A stretch of DNA of 64,000 nt from an uncultured Neglectibacter sp. (GCA_946554335.1 CAMNSA010000008.1:1-64000), one strand, 5' to 3'; shown: positions 22,647 to 32,824, numbered from the stretch's first letter. Translations and numbers: made by a program. The notes: generated by a model from the letters alone, not told the origin.

Positions 22647-24800
22647 CTAATCCTTCATGGAAAGAGAAATGCGTTTTTTCCCCTCGTCCACCTCTAAAAC
22701 GGTCACCTCCACCACATCTCCCACTGTGAGCACCTCAGAGGGGTGACGGATAAACCGGTCGCAGATCCGGGAAATATGCACCAAGCCGTCCTGGTGGACG
22801 CCGATATCCACAAAGGCGCCGAAATCCACCACATTGCGCACGGTGCCCTTGAGCTTCATTCCCGGCTTCAGGTCTTTGAGCTCCAGCACATCGGTACGAA
22901 GCAGCGGCGGAGGCAGCTCTTCTCTGGGATCTCTGCCCGGCTTTTGCAGCTCGGAGGCGATATCCCGGAGGGTGGGAAGACCCACGCCACATTCTTCTGC
23001 CGCTTTCTCTTCCCCATACTCCTTCAGCTTTCGTTCCAGATCCCGGATCTGCCCGATCTGCGACAGGGCAAAGCCGCACAGAGCCAGCAGCTTTTCCGCC
23101 GCCGGGTAAGATTCCGGATGCACCGCCGTATGGTCCAGTATGTTTTTGCTTTCTGGCACCCGCAGAAAACCCGCGCACTGCTCAAAGGCCTTGGGCCCTA
23201 GCTTGGAGACCTTCAAAAGCTCCCTGCGGGAGGAAAAAGCGCCCTGTGCTTCCCGATAGGCCGCCACATTCCGGGCCACCGCGGGGGTGATCCCGGCCAC
23301 CCTGGCAAGCAGTGAGGGCGACGCGGTATTCAGGTCCACACCCACCGCGTTGACGCAGTCTTCCACTACTCCGTCCAGGGCCTCTGAAAGCTTCGTTTGG
23401 GGCATATCGTGCTGATACTGCCCCACGCCGATGGAGCGGGGATCGATCTTCACAAGCTCCGCCAAAGGGTCCTGCAAGCGTCTCGCGATGGACACAGCCG
23501 AACGCAGGGACACATCGTAATCGGGGAATTCCTGGGCTCCCAGCTGGGAGGCGGAATACACGGAAGCCCCCGCTTCGCTCACCACCATATAGGAAAGGGA
23601 ACTGCCGTATTCCCTGATAAAATCCGCCACAAAGATTTCCGACTCCCGGGAGGCCGTCCCGTTCCCGATGGCGATACAGGTCACCTTGTGCCTGCCGCAA
23701 AGCTCTCTGAGCTTCTTTTTCCCCTCCTCCACCTTATTGTGAGGCTTTGTGGGATAGATGACCGCCGTTTCCAGCACCCGGCCGGTGCCGTCCACCACCG
23801 CCAGCTTACAGCCGGTGCGGTAGGCAGGGTCGAAGCCCAGGATCACCTGGTTTTTTACGGGAGGCTGCATCAGCAAGGGCCTGAGATTCAAGGCGAAGGT
23901 GCGGATGGCCTGTTCGTTGGCCTTTTCCGTCAACTCATTCCGCAGTTCCCGCTCTAAAGAGGGAAAAATCAATCTCTCCCAAGCATCCCCGGCCACCTCC
24001 CCGATCAACTCCTGGTAAGGATGATCGGGGCCCTTGGCACGCTCAAAGATTGTTTGAACCGCCCGATCCTCCTCCCCGCAGAGGGCAACCTTCAGGGCCC
24101 CCTCCTTTTCCCCGCGGTTGATAGCCAGAATCTGGTGGCTTTGCAGTCTTCTCACCGGACCTTCAAATTCATAATAGCTCCGGTACACCGTGTCCTCCTC
24201 CGTTCCCGCCCCGCAGCGAAGAGCGGCGGTACGCTTCAGCTGCTCCCTGAGCTGATCCCGAAGCCCGGCGTCGTCGGAGAAGGTCTCCGCCATAATATCC
24301 TTTGCCCCCTGCAGCGCTTCTTCTTTTGTCTCAACTCCCTTTTCCGGGTCCACATAGTCCCGGGCGAGAGCAAGGGGATCCCTTCCCTCTCCTTTGCCGG
24401 AGAGCAGACACATTGCCAGAGGCTCCAATCCCTTCTCTCTCGCCACGCTGGCCCGGGTGCGGCGCTTGGGCCGGTAGGGCCGGTAAAGGTCCTCCACCTG
24501 GGCGAGAGTCTCCGCGGCAGAGATAGCCAGAGAAAGCTTCTCATTGAGCTTTCCCTGCTCCTCGATAATAAGCCTTACCTCTTCCTTCCTCGTGTTGAGA
24601 TTTCTCAGATAGGTAAGGCGCTCAGAGAGCCCGCGGATGGTCTGGTCGTCCATCGTACCGTGGCGTTCCTTGCGGTAACGGGCAATAAAGGGCACCGTGT
24701 TTCCCTCGTCAAGAAGTTCCACCACCGCCGCGGCGTGTTCTTCCTTTACCCCGAACTCCTGGGACAGGCGGCGGATCAGCTGCTGTTCATGTTCTGCCAT
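22647..24800 (-). CDS. tex: Tex-family transcription accessory / S1 RNA-binding protein
   Basis: The 717-aa protein has the whole Tex layout: an N-terminal helical region, a YqgF/RNase H-like domain (~320-440, ILGFDPAYRTGCKLAVVD), helix-hairpin-helix repeats (~490-560, VGVDLNTASPSLLARVAGI) and a C-terminal S1 domain (~645-715, GTVRNVVDFGAFVDIGVHQDG). Tex acts in transcription elongation and tolerance to toxic transcription. I chose ATG at 24800 (MAEHEQQ) because AAAGG sits ~10 bases upstream; the ATG at 24812 has its purine run directly adjacent. Confidence 0.95.
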   Translation of the reverse strand: MAEHEQQLIRRLSQEFGVKEEHAAAVVELLDEGNTVPFIARYRKERHGTMDDQTIRGLSERLTYLRNLNTRKEEVRLIIEEQGKLNEKLSLAISAAETLAQVEDLYRPYRPKRRTRASVAREKGLEPLAMCLLSGKGEGRDPLALARDYVDPEKGVETKEEALQGAKDIMAETFSDDAGLRDQLREQLKRTAALRCGAGTEEDTVYRSYYEFEGPVRRLQSHQILAINRGEKEGALKVALCGEEDRAVQTIFERAKGPDHPYQELIGEVAGDAWERLIFPSLERELRNELTEKANEQAIRTFALNLRPLLMQPPVKNQVILGFDPAYRTGCKLAVVDGTGRVLETAVIYPTKPHNKVEEGKKKLRELCGRHKVTCIAIGNGTASRESEIFVADFIREYGSSLSYMVVSEAGASVYSASQLGAQEFPDYDVSLRSAVSIARRLQDPLAELVKIDPRSIGVGQYQHDMPQTKLSEALDGVVEDCVNAVGVDLNTASPSLLARVAGITPAVARNVAAYREAQGAFSSRRELLKVSKLGPKAFEQCAGFLRVPESKNILDHTAVHPESYPAAEKLLALCGFALSQIGQIRDLERKLKEYGEEKAAEECGVGLPTLRDIASELQKPGRDPREELPPPLLRTDVLELKDLKPGMKLKGTVRNVVDFGAFVDIGVHQDGLVHISRICDRFIRHPSEVLTVGDVVEVTVLEVDEGKKRISLSMKD

Positions 24801-24845
24801 GGTTTTTTTCATCCTTTTCTGGTTTCTTTTCTTCCCGCTTTGGTC

Positions 24846-26069
24846 CTATGCCTTCAGATCCTCAAAATAAGAACGGTACCGGACGCGATACCGGCTTTTG
24901 GGGAAGAAGAACTTGTGCAGCGAGATAAAATAGTCATCCGTCATGCTGGCGATATAGTCCACTGCGATCTGATTATGATCTTCGCTGAGATAGTCGTAAT
25001 CCTTATAATATCTCAACTGATTGCGCACATCGCTGACATGGTGACGGTAGATGGGAGAAGCCGTGTTTTCCCGGGCAAGATCCTGCAAAAGCCGTTCATA
25101 CATTTCCCGGAACATGGGGCGGATATCGTCCTCATAGGTCTGCTTCACCTTCGGGTCCCCGTAAATGATCTCATAATTTTCCCGCTTGGCCGTTTTCAGA
25201 TCCTGATAGATCTTCGGGCTTAGAGAGATATGGTCCTTTCCATAGCTGTTTTCCAGAACGTCCACCGTTATATTGTTGATGATCGCCGCGTTTTCCACGC
25301 CGATCTCCCGGGTGGAAAACCGGGCGTCGGAGTCGATGATATGCGCCCGGACGGCATCCTGCCGGTCCTTTCCCAGGTAGGCGATCATATCGCACAGGCG
25401 CACGACGCATCCCTCTAAGGTGGAGGGGATCAGCCGCTCCACCGCCTTCTCTCCCTCCAGGCAGCAGGCCTCCACTCTGCTGTCGAACTCCTCAAACCCG
25501 GAAAGGGGCGCGGGCCGGTACTCCTGCTGTTCAAACTCGCCGTTATGACACAGGATCCCGTCCAGGGCCTGCAAGCTCAAATTCCGACGGAACAGTCCAT
25601 CCAGCACCCGCACGCTGTGTACATTGTGAAAAAAGCGCCGCCCCGTATGCTCTGAGAGCTGTTCGTCCAGAAACCGCTCTCCCGCGTGGCCAAAGGGTGT
25701 ATGCCCCATATCATGCCCTAACGCAATAGCCTCGATCAGGTCCAGATTCAGTCCCAGGACCGCGCCGATATTTCTCGCGATCCGGGAAACCAACTGCACA
25801 TGCAGCGCTCTGCGGGTGATGTCGTCGTTTTCATAAAAGGAAAACACCTGAGTCTTATCCGCGTACCGGTTATAAAGGGGCAGGTGCATGATCTTCTCGA
25901 TATCCCGCACAAAGGCGGGACGCCAGAGGGTGGCTGCGTCCCGAGGGCGGTCCTCCCGTCTTTTTACCTGCTCGTCCCGAAAACTCCAGGGATTTTCCCA
26001 ATGGGACGCCCGGTCCTCCCGGATCCTCTTCTGCAGATCCTCGCTCAATCCATAAAGGGCTAAAGCCAT
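24846..26069 (-). CDS. dGTPase-like HD-domain phosphohydrolase
   Basis: I chose ATG at 26069 behind AGGAGGAG; the open frame extends to 26135 without a ribosome site. The 407-aa protein carries the metal-binding HD series: RRALHVQLVSRIAR, then LGHDMGHTPFGHAGE, and a later Asp in VRLCDMIAYLGKD. This places it in the dGTP triphosphohydrolase family, which converts dNTPs to nucleosides and triphosphate. Substrate range is not predictable. It lies between pfkA and tex, all on the minus strand; a terminator follows pfkA. Confidence 0.9.
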   Translation of the reverse strand: MALALYGLSEDLQKRIREDRASHWENPWSFRDEQVKRREDRPRDAATLWRPAFVRDIEKIMHLPLYNRYADKTQVFSFYENDDITRRALHVQLVSRIARNIGAVLGLNLDLIEAIALGHDMGHTPFGHAGERFLDEQLSEHTGRRFFHNVHSVRVLDGLFRRNLSLQALDGILCHNGEFEQQEYRPAPLSGFEEFDSRVEACCLEGEKAVERLIPSTLEGCVVRLCDMIAYLGKDRQDAVRAHIIDSDARFSTREIGVENAAIINNITVDVLENSYGKDHISLSPKIYQDLKTAKRENYEIIYGDPKVKQTYEDDIRPMFREMYERLLQDLARENTASPIYRHHVSDVRNQLRYYKDYDYLSEDHNQIAVDYIASMTDDYFISLHKFFFPKSRYRVRYRSYFEDLKA

Positions 26070-26084
26070 TTCTCTCCTCCTGTG

Positions 26085-26120
26085 CAAAACAAGCCTCCGC
26101 AAGAAACGGAGGCTTGTTTC
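26085..26120 (-). terminator. Terminator after pfkA
   Basis: ACAAGCCTCCG and CGGAGGCTTGT form an 11-bp stem (26089-26117) followed by TTTT on the minus strand. Confidence 0.8.
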
Positions 26121-26143
26121 TGAAATAGAATTCAAAACAACAA

Positions 26144-27112
26144 TCAGATGGAAAGCCGCGCGGAGATCCGATACAGCTCCTCGTCAAAGGTGCGAGGCAT
26201 ATTCAAAGCCTCGGTAATATCAAAATCAACGATATTCTCACCCTTCAAGGCAACTACTCGGTTCCCCTTTCCCTCATCGAGCAGCTGGACGGCACGATAT
26301 CCCATGCGGCTGGCAACGACCCGGTCCCGCAGGGTGGGAGAACCGCCCCGCTGCACATGACCCAGAATGGTGGCACGGCTCTCAATGCCGGTCTCCTTCT
26401 GGATGCGCTCGGTCAGCTCCTGAGTATGTCCAACGCCCTCGGCCACCACCACGATGAAGTGCTTTTTCCCGGTGGCCTGAGCGGCCTTCATTCTGTCTAC
26501 AATATCCGTTTGAAAATCATAGGATACCTCAGGCACCAGCGTGGCGATGGCGCCGGTGGCGATCCCGGTGTGCAAAGCAATGTCGCCGCACCGGCGGCCC
26601 ATGACCTCCACCACGCTGCAGCGGTCGTGAGACTCGGTGGTGTCCCGGATCCGGTCGATCATCTCCATGGCGGTGTTCAGCGCCGTATCGTAGCCGATGG
26701 TGTAATCCGTGCAGGCGATATCATTGTCGATCGTGCCCGGCACACCAATGCACTTCACCCCGGCGTCCGTAAGGTCTCTCGCTCCACGGAAGGAGCCGTC
26801 CCCTCCGATCACCACTACGCCGTCAATGCCCTTAGACCTGCACATCTCGGCGGCCTTCTGAACGCCCTCGGGCGTATTGAACTCCGGGCTGCGGGCGGTA
26901 AACAGCGCGGTGCCGCCGTGCTGCATGATGTCGGAAACGCTGCGCATATTCATTTCCTCAATATCGCCGTGAAGCAGGCCGTTATAGCCGCGCTTCACGC
27001 CGTACACCCTCATTCCGAAAGACAGCGCGGAACGCACCACTGCCCGAACCGCCGCATTCATGCCGGGGGCATCCCCCCCGCTGGTCAATACTGCAATACA
27101 CTTTGTACTCAT
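26144..27112 (-). CDS. pfkA: ATP-dependent 6-phosphofructokinase
   Basis: The 322-aa length is typical. Motifs include the N-terminal GGDAPGMNAA phosphate-binding loop, GGDGSFRGA, and the catalytic string GTIDNDIACTDYTIG with the transition-state Asp. MGRRCGDIALHTG and GHVQRGGSPT complete the set. It phosphorylates fructose-6-phosphate in glycolysis. GGAGG precedes the ATG. It has its own promoter between it and dnaE; the dnaE-pfkA order is common in Firmicutes. Confidence 0.97.
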   Translation of the reverse strand: MSTKCIAVLTSGGDAPGMNAAVRAVVRSALSFGMRVYGVKRGYNGLLHGDIEEMNMRSVSDIMQHGGTALFTARSPEFNTPEGVQKAAEMCRSKGIDGVVVIGGDGSFRGARDLTDAGVKCIGVPGTIDNDIACTDYTIGYDTALNTAMEMIDRIRDTTESHDRCSVVEVMGRRCGDIALHTGIATGAIATLVPEVSYDFQTDIVDRMKAAQATGKKHFIVVVAEGVGHTQELTERIQKETGIESRATILGHVQRGGSPTLRDRVVASRMGYRAVQLLDEGKGNRVVALKGENIVDFDITEALNMPRTFDEELYRISARLSI

Positions 27113-27171
27113 AATTTTTCCTCCAGCTATATTCTAGCAATACTTTTTTCCATCAACGAGACACTGGAAAT

Positions 27172-27199
27172 ATTATAGCAAAAGTTAAAAAATTATCAA
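27172..27199 (-). promoter_or_regulatory. Sigma-70 promoter of pfkA
   Basis: Minus strand TTGATA (27199-27194), a 16-bp spacer and TATAAT (27177-27172). Transcription would start ~50 bases upstream of the pfkA ATG. Confidence 0.78.
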
Positions 27200-27230
27200 G
27201 GGGTTTCCCACGATTTGAAGGCAGATTTTC

Positions 27231-30200
27231 TCACGGTTTCCCCCATTCTCCCCGGAATGCCACATTTTCCTCTCCCAAAAGCTTTTCCAGTGCCGAAAGC
27301 AGGGGGCGGTTCATGGACACCCGGTATTTCGCAGGGGCCTTTACTGTCTTTTTGGTATCCTCCAGCACCAGATAGACATCGCTGGGGCCGTCAAAGATCT
27401 CCAGATACTGCAAAGCCTTTGCGCAGCGGGGATCCTCCTTCCCCGGCACACGCAGGTATAACCCTTCCCGGACCGGCTTTTTAGGTGTGTTCTGAGAGCC
27501 CTCTTCCTGATCCAAGGCGGGAGCCGAACCCAGAAAATCACACAACAGCTTGGGCTCCTTATCCTCAGTAAAGCTCAGTCTTCCCTCCGCCATGATCACC
27601 GCGCCCTCAAAGGCCAGATTTCCATATTGCTCCAGGGTTTTGGGGAATACCAGAGCCTCTATGGAGCCGTACATATCTTCCAGCGTAAGGAAAGCCATAT
27701 CCGCGCCGGTCTTGGTAGTTTTGCGCTTTAAGCCGGTGACCATAGCCAAAAGGCTCACCTTCTGTCCGTCCTGATAGACGGGGGAGTCCCCGGCCGCGCT
27801 CTGAAAAATCTCGTCCGTTCTCCCATAAGCGCCGCTGGCATAAAACGAGGAATAAGTCCCCATGGGATGCCCGGAAAGGTACATGCCCGTCACCTCTTTT
27901 TCCATGGCGAGCTTGTCCGCCTCGGAGAAATCAGGCACGCTTTCCAGCGCGATCCCCTGACTGTCTCCCATTTCCTCAGCGTCAAAAAATCCCAGCTGGC
28001 CCTCCAGATTCTTCCGCTTTTCCTCCTCCAGGCTGTCTAAAACCGGCCCCACCGCCAAAAGCATTTCCCGGCGGTTATTGCCCAGCCCATCCAGCGCTCC
28101 GCACTTGACAAGGCTCTCCACCGCGCGGCGGTTCAGATCCTTTCCGGACATTCTCCGGCAGAAGTCCACAAAGGAGGTAAAGGGGCCCCTCTCCTCCCGC
28201 TCGCCCAGCATCCGGAGGATCACGCCCTTGCCCAGGTTCTTGACGGCAAGCAGCCCGAAACGGATGCTTTTTCCCACGACCACGAACCCGTTTTCGCTGA
28301 AATTCACATGAGGCGGCAAAACGGAGATCCCCAGGCGGGAGCACTCCTCAATATATTCCGCCACCTTTCCCGCCCAGCCCAGCACACTGGAAAGCAGGGC
28401 GGCCATATACTCACAGGGATAGTGGGCTTTCAGATAGGCAGTCTGATAGGCTACCACCGCGTAGGCGGCGGCGTGAGACTTGTTGAAGGCGTAAGAGGCG
28501 AAGCTTTGGATCTCCCCGAACAGCTGTGTCGCCGTCTTTTCGTCCACGCCCCTGTTGACGCAGCCCTCTACCTCAAAGCTGCCGTCCTCCCACTTCTGGC
28601 CGTAAATAAAAACCTCTTTTTCCTTCTCCAGCACATCGTGTTTTTTCTTGCTCATCGCCCTGCGGACGATGTCCGCTCTGCCCAGGGAATACCCGGCAAG
28701 CTCCCGAAAGATCTCCATCACCTGCTCCTGATAGATGATGCAGCCGAAGGTCACCTCCAGGATCTTTTTCAGCCGCTCATGGCGGTAGGTGATCGCCCCG
28801 GGATGTTTCCTGTTTTCCAGATAGGTGGGAATAAACTGCATGGGCCCCGGGCGATACAGGGAGATGATGGCCGTCAGATCCTCGATGCTTTGGGGCAGGG
28901 CTTGGGTCAAAAGGCGCTTCATGCCGGGGGATTCAAATTGAAACACGCCCTGAGAGGCTCCGGCAGAAAGCATCCGGAACACCCTGGGATCATCCTCCGG
29001 AATAGTCTCCATGGAAAATCCCGGATCTCTGCGCTGGATCATCTTTTCCGCGTGATCGATGACGGAAAGGTTGCGAAGACCCAGAAAATCCATTTTCAAA
29101 AGCCCCAGCTCTTCAATGGTCGTCATGGTAAACTGGGTCACGGTGCAGTCGTCGTTGCGGGCCAAAGGCACATATTCCATCACCGGCTTGTCGGTGATCA
29201 CCACCCCCGCCGCATGGGTAGAGGTGTGCCGGGGCATCCCCTCGATCTTCCGGGCCATGTCCACCACTTCCCGGATCTGGCTGTCGCTTCCATATTTCTC
29301 CCGGAACTCCCCGGAGGACTGCAGAGCCTTGTCCAGCGTCATGCCCAGCTCCATAGGCACCAGCTTCGCGATCTGATCCGCTTTGTGATAGGGCACCGCC
29401 AAAGCCCTGGCCACATCCCGGATCGCTCCCCTGGCCGCCATGGTGCCGAAGGTGACGATCTGCGCCACATGGTCGCTTCCGTACTTCTCCATCACATATT
29501 CGATCATTTCATCCCGGCGCTCGTCGCTGAAATCAATATCGAAATCCGGCATACTCACCCGTTCCGGGTTTAAAAAGCGCTCAAAGATCAGGCCGTACCG
29601 GATGGGATCCACATTGGTGATGCCAATGCAGTAGGCAGCCAGGCTCCCCACGCCGGAGCCACGGCCGGGCCCCACCGGGATCCCCACGCTTCGGGCGTAG
29701 CGCACAAAGTCCCAAACGATCAGGTAGTAGTTTACATAACCCATCTTATTGATGACGCTGATCTCATAGTCAAGGCGCTGTTTTAACCTTTCGTCCGCCT
29801 TACCCGGGTAGCGGTTGTGAAGCCCCTCCTCGCACAGCTGCGCAAAGAAATCTCTGTTTTTGATCCCGCCGGGGATATCGAACCGGGGAAGCTTGGTTTT
29901 TCCAAATTCAAATTCCACCTGGCACCTTTCGGCGATCTTCACGGTGTTGTCCGCCGCCTCCGGAAAATCGGGAAACAGGGCGCGCATCTCCTCCTCGGAT
30001 TTCACATAGAACTCCTCAGAGCCGAACTCCAAAGCGCTGTCGTCCTCCACCGTCTTTCCCGTCTGGATGCAGATGAGCACCCGGTGCATTTTGCTGTCCT
30101 CGGGCAAAATGTAGTGGCAGTCGTTGGTGAGCACCAGCGGGATCCCGGTGTCCCGGGAGAGTCGCAGAATATTCTGGTTTACATAAGTTTGTGCCTCCAG

Positions 30201-30734
30201 GCCGTGATCCTGCAGCTCCAAAAAGAAATTCTCCCTGCCGAAGATGTCCTGATAGCGAAGGGCGGCCTCCCTGGCTAAAGCGTAGTTATTCTGGGCAAGG
30301 GCTCTGGGGATCTCCCCGGCGAGACAGGCGGACAGAGCGATCAACCCCTCATGTCGCTCCCTTAAAAGCTCCAGATCCACCCGAGGACGGTTGTAAAACC
30401 CTTCGGTAAACCCCTGAGACACCATGGCGATCAGATTCTTATAGCCGGTTTCATTTTCACACAGCAGCACCAGATGGCGGTTCTCCCCGTCCAGCTCATG
30501 GACCTTATCGAACCGGGAACGCTTCGCCACATAGACCTCGCAGCCAATGATGGGCTTGATGCCTCGCTTTTTGGCGGCCTTGTAAAAATCCACCACGCCG
30601 TACATATTGCCGTGGTCAGTAATAGCCATGGCAGTCTGCCCCAGCTCCTTTGCCCGGTCCAGCAGCCGTTCGATCCGGCAGGCCCCGTCCAAAAGGCTAT
30701 ATTCCGTATGCAGATGAAGATGTACAAAGCCCAT
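27231..30734 (-). CDS. dnaE: DNA polymerase III subunit alpha (DnaE)
   Basis: The 1167-aa protein begins with a PHP domain (HLHTEYSLLDGACRI). The palm follows with GPGRGSGVGSLAAYC and the catalytic PDFDIDFSDERRDE (~398-411). Then come fingers, a helix-hairpin-helix (~840-900) and an OB domain near 985-1060 (SLLAMVTGLKRKTTKTG). It replicates DNA, usually as the partner of PolC in Firmicutes. AGGGG precedes the ATG. It is complete and unremarkable, and useful as a contrast to the PolC-like relic at 16160. Confidence 0.97.
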   Translation of the reverse strand: MGFVHLHLHTEYSLLDGACRIERLLDRAKELGQTAMAITDHGNMYGVVDFYKAAKKRGIKPIIGCEVYVAKRSRFDKVHELDGENRHLVLLCENETGYKNLIAMVSQGFTEGFYNRPRVDLELLRERHEGLIALSACLAGEIPRALAQNNYALAREAALRYQDIFGRENFFLELQDHGLEAQTYVNQNILRLSRDTGIPLVLTNDCHYILPEDSKMHRVLICIQTGKTVEDDSALEFGSEEFYVKSEEEMRALFPDFPEAADNTVKIAERCQVEFEFGKTKLPRFDIPGGIKNRDFFAQLCEEGLHNRYPGKADERLKQRLDYEISVINKMGYVNYYLIVWDFVRYARSVGIPVGPGRGSGVGSLAAYCIGITNVDPIRYGLIFERFLNPERVSMPDFDIDFSDERRDEMIEYVMEKYGSDHVAQIVTFGTMAARGAIRDVARALAVPYHKADQIAKLVPMELGMTLDKALQSSGEFREKYGSDSQIREVVDMARKIEGMPRHTSTHAAGVVITDKPVMEYVPLARNDDCTVTQFTMTTIEELGLLKMDFLGLRNLSVIDHAEKMIQRRDPGFSMETIPEDDPRVFRMLSAGASQGVFQFESPGMKRLLTQALPQSIEDLTAIISLYRPGPMQFIPTYLENRKHPGAITYRHERLKKILEVTFGCIIYQEQVMEIFRELAGYSLGRADIVRRAMSKKKHDVLEKEKEVFIYGQKWEDGSFEVEGCVNRGVDEKTATQLFGEIQSFASYAFNKSHAAAYAVVAYQTAYLKAHYPCEYMAALLSSVLGWAGKVAEYIEECSRLGISVLPPHVNFSENGFVVVGKSIRFGLLAVKNLGKGVILRMLGEREERGPFTSFVDFCRRMSGKDLNRRAVESLVKCGALDGLGNNRREMLLAVGPVLDSLEEEKRKNLEGQLGFFDAEEMGDSQGIALESVPDFSEADKLAMEKEVTGMYLSGHPMGTYSSFYASGAYGRTDEIFQSAAGDSPVYQDGQKVSLLAMVTGLKRKTTKTGADMAFLTLEDMYGSIEALVFPKTLEQYGNLAFEGAVIMAEGRLSFTEDKEPKLLCDFLGSAPALDQEEGSQNTPKKPVREGLYLRVPGKEDPRCAKALQYLEIFDGPSDVYLVLEDTKKTVKAPAKYRVSMNRPLLSALEKLLGEENVAFRGEWGKP

Positions 30735-30749
30735 AGGAATCCCCTTCTT

Positions 30750-31214
30750 CTACTCTATCTGAAACCAAAAATAGTACTCCATGCCGATGTTTTCCTTCTC
30801 TTTCCCCCAATAACATTCCAGACAGATGAGGTAATCCCCCGGCTCTGTCAACTCGGGAAACCAGGTCCTTCGCTCTTGGGCGATCTCAAAGCTTTCATCG
30901 TATACCGTAAAGTAAAATCCCCCGTTTTCGGAGCCTCCCTCATAACGCACGGAAAAGTCCCGGTCATATTGGAGCTTCGGCGCCGCTTCTCCCGCCTCCT
31001 GGGGCAGCAGCCGCTTTTTCTCCTTCCGGCTGCCGTCTTCTGTGGTAAAACACTCATTGGCAAGGGGTTCTATAGAGGTCCCCGCACTGTTGACAAAGGT
31101 TTTTCCCACCTGGGGCGGACCGTTTCCGATCCATCCCAGAGAAAAATATAAGATAGAGAGGATCACAAGCAGCGTACCCGCCGCCAGGACGAGATCCAGA
31201 AGCTTTTGTTTCAT
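30750..31214 (-). CDS. Hypothetical membrane-anchored protein
   Basis: A 154-aa protein with one N-terminal transmembrane helix (LLDLVLAAGTLLVILSILYFSLGWIG, ~6-30). The rest lies outside and includes a beta-rich stretch (YDRDFSVRYEGGSENGGFYFTVYD, ~82-105). TGGAGGG precedes the ATG. It starts 22 bp after the whiA stop and ends 16 bp before dnaE, so it is probably in one transcript with both. No family recognised. Confidence 0.75.
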   Translation of the reverse strand: MKQKLLDLVLAAGTLLVILSILYFSLGWIGNGPPQVGKTFVNSAGTSIEPLANECFTTEDGSRKEKKRLLPQEAGEAAPKLQYDRDFSVRYEGGSENGGFYFTVYDESFEIAQERRTWFPELTEPGDYLICLECYWGKEKENIGMEYYFWFQIE

Positions 31215-31236
31215 GTTTTTCCCTCCAGAAAGGGGC

Positions 31237-32178
31237 TCAGCCCTTCAAAAGCGTATCCATTTCCTTTTCCCTGCTGAGTCTCTCTCCCAGCTCTAACAGC
31301 TTCTGTATCCGGTGGTTCACACCGCTTCGGCTGATCCCCAAGGCCTCCCCCAGCTGTCTTAAAGTCATCTCGGAGTTTTCCAGACGCAGCTTGGCAAGCT
31401 CTTTCAGCTCGTTAGGCAGGGAGTCCAGCCCCACGGTATCGCTGATCAGGGCGATGGCTGCCGTCTGCCGGGCGGAGGCCGAATAGGTTTTATCCATATT
31501 CGCCGTTTCAAAGTTTGTGCGGCGATTGATGTCGTTCTTCGCTTCCTTGTACATTTTCACCTGCATCAGCTCCATGGAGGCGGCGGAAGCCCCCAGATAA
31601 GTCAGCAGGTTTTCGATCTGTCCGCTGTCCTTGAGATAGACGATGCAGCTTCCCTTGCGCCGGGAGAGCGCGGGGGTCAGGTAACAGGCCCCCGTCTCCT
31701 CCAGAAGCCGCAAAAGGCTGGCGGCCAGGTTCTGATAGGGCACGGCGAACTCCAGGTGATACTCCTTATTGGGGTCGGTGGCCGTGCCGCAGGCGAGAAA
31801 CGCGCCCCTTAAAAAGGCACTCTGACAACAGTCGTGCTCCAGCACCGCGCGGTTAATGAGCAGGCTCACCTCCCGGCCGGTATGGCCAAAGACGGAAAGC
31901 AGGGCCTGACGGGCGCCCTCGTCCGGCAAGCTGACCCGATAAGCCGGGTTTCTTCGCCTGCTCACGCCATAGGTAAGCTCACCGCTTACACCGGCGGCCG
32001 CAGCGGCCAGCTCCAACATTCTTCTGGCCGCCTGTCCGTTTTCCGTCACATAGGTCGTTTCCCGCAGAGAAAAGCACTTGGAAAAAAGCCAGATCCCGTA
32101 ACATTCCGCTCTCAGGCAGCAGGGACGCTTATTTTCAAGTTTACATAATTCAGATTTGATCTCCTGTGAAAAAGACAT
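31237..32178 (-). CDS. whiA: WhiA-family DNA-binding protein
   Basis: I chose the start at MSFSQEIKSEL (32178), the conserved WhiA N-terminus, rather than ATG at 32190. The N-terminal two LAGLIDADG-like lobes (~20-210, RCxGIWLFSKCF ... FLRGAFLACGTATDPNKEYH) are followed by a C-terminal helix-turn-helix (ELAKLRLENSEMTLRQLGEALGISRSGVNHR). WhiA affects cell division and chromosome segregation in Firmicutes. It usually follows rapZ and yvcK; here an unrelated P-loop protein sits in the yvcK position. Confidence 0.95.
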   Translation of the reverse strand: MSFSQEIKSELCKLENKRPCCLRAECYGIWLFSKCFSLRETTYVTENGQAARRMLELAAAAAGVSGELTYGVSRRRNPAYRVSLPDEGARQALLSVFGHTGREVSLLINRAVLEHDCCQSAFLRGAFLACGTATDPNKEYHLEFAVPYQNLAASLLRLLEETGACYLTPALSRRKGSCIVYLKDSGQIENLLTYLGASAASMELMQVKMYKEAKNDINRRTNFETANMDKTYSASARQTAAIALISDTVGLDSLPNELKELAKLRLENSEMTLRQLGEALGISRSGVNHRIQKLLELGERLSREKEMDTLLKG

Positions 32179-32209
32179 TGTATTTCCCATTCCCGGTCAT
32201 TTTTCCGCA

Positions 32210-32812
32210 TTAGAGGTCAGATTCCATCAGCGCCTTCACCTGCCGGGCAATCCCATCTCTATCCACTTTGGAAAAATCCGTTGTATCGATGATGATCCGG
32301 TCCTCTCCCACATCAAAATTTTCCATGCCTCTGCTCTCAATTCCGGAAACAAATTGCTCAAAGCTGAGAGACGGCTCCGCCGTTTTTGCCCCCTCCGGCT
32401 CCGGATAGCAGGTATTCACCACATGTCCTCTATGCCTGTCAGGCGAATATTCACGCTCCAGAAAACGCCGGTAGATCACCTGTTTGTCCCCAGTCAAAAG
32501 CAGTGTGACAGGACGGCAGTGATAGCGCTCCAGCAGCGCTTTTATCATCGGCTTTGAAGAATTCTCAAAATTATTCTCCAGCAAAAAGGGAATTCCCCGC
32601 TTCATCAGCTGCTCTGCAAAATAATAGCACAGCTGCATGGCTCCCTCTCCGAGAGCCACCTTTTCTTTTCGGGAGGAAAATCCGATCGTATCAAATAGAA
32701 TCTCCTTGACCTGGTCTTTCCCGATCATAGGAAGCCGCAGACTTTCGGAAAGATATTTCCCCAGGCCGGTTTTTCCGGAAGCCGGGATCCCGGAGATCAG
32801 CACGCAGCGCAT
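32210..32812 (-). CDS. P-loop kinase-like protein (AAA_33/zeta-like)
   Basis: I chose ATG at 32812 with AGGGGG 8 bases upstream. The 200-aa protein has Walker A GIPASGKTGLGK (~9-20), a lid-like region with REYSPDRHRGH (~123-133) and a C-terminal DTTDFSKVD string seen in small P-loop kinases. The substrate is unknown. It lies between rapZ and whiA, where most Firmicutes have yvcK, and is tightly packed (12 bp to rapZ). Confidence 0.78.
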   Translation of the reverse strand: MRCVLISGIPASGKTGLGKYLSESLRLPMIGKDQVKEILFDTIGFSSRKEKVALGEGAMQLCYYFAEQLMKRGIPFLLENNFENSSKPMIKALLERYHCRPVTLLLTGDKQVIYRRFLEREYSPDRHRGHVVNTCYPEPEGAKTAEPSLSFEQFVSGIESRGMENFDVGEDRIIIDTTDFSKVDRDGIARQVKALMESDL

Positions 32813-32824
32813 CACATAATCCCC

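Noticed and set aside
24021-25223. 400-codon plus-strand frame
   Set aside because: Antisense shadow of tex and the dGTPase-like gene.
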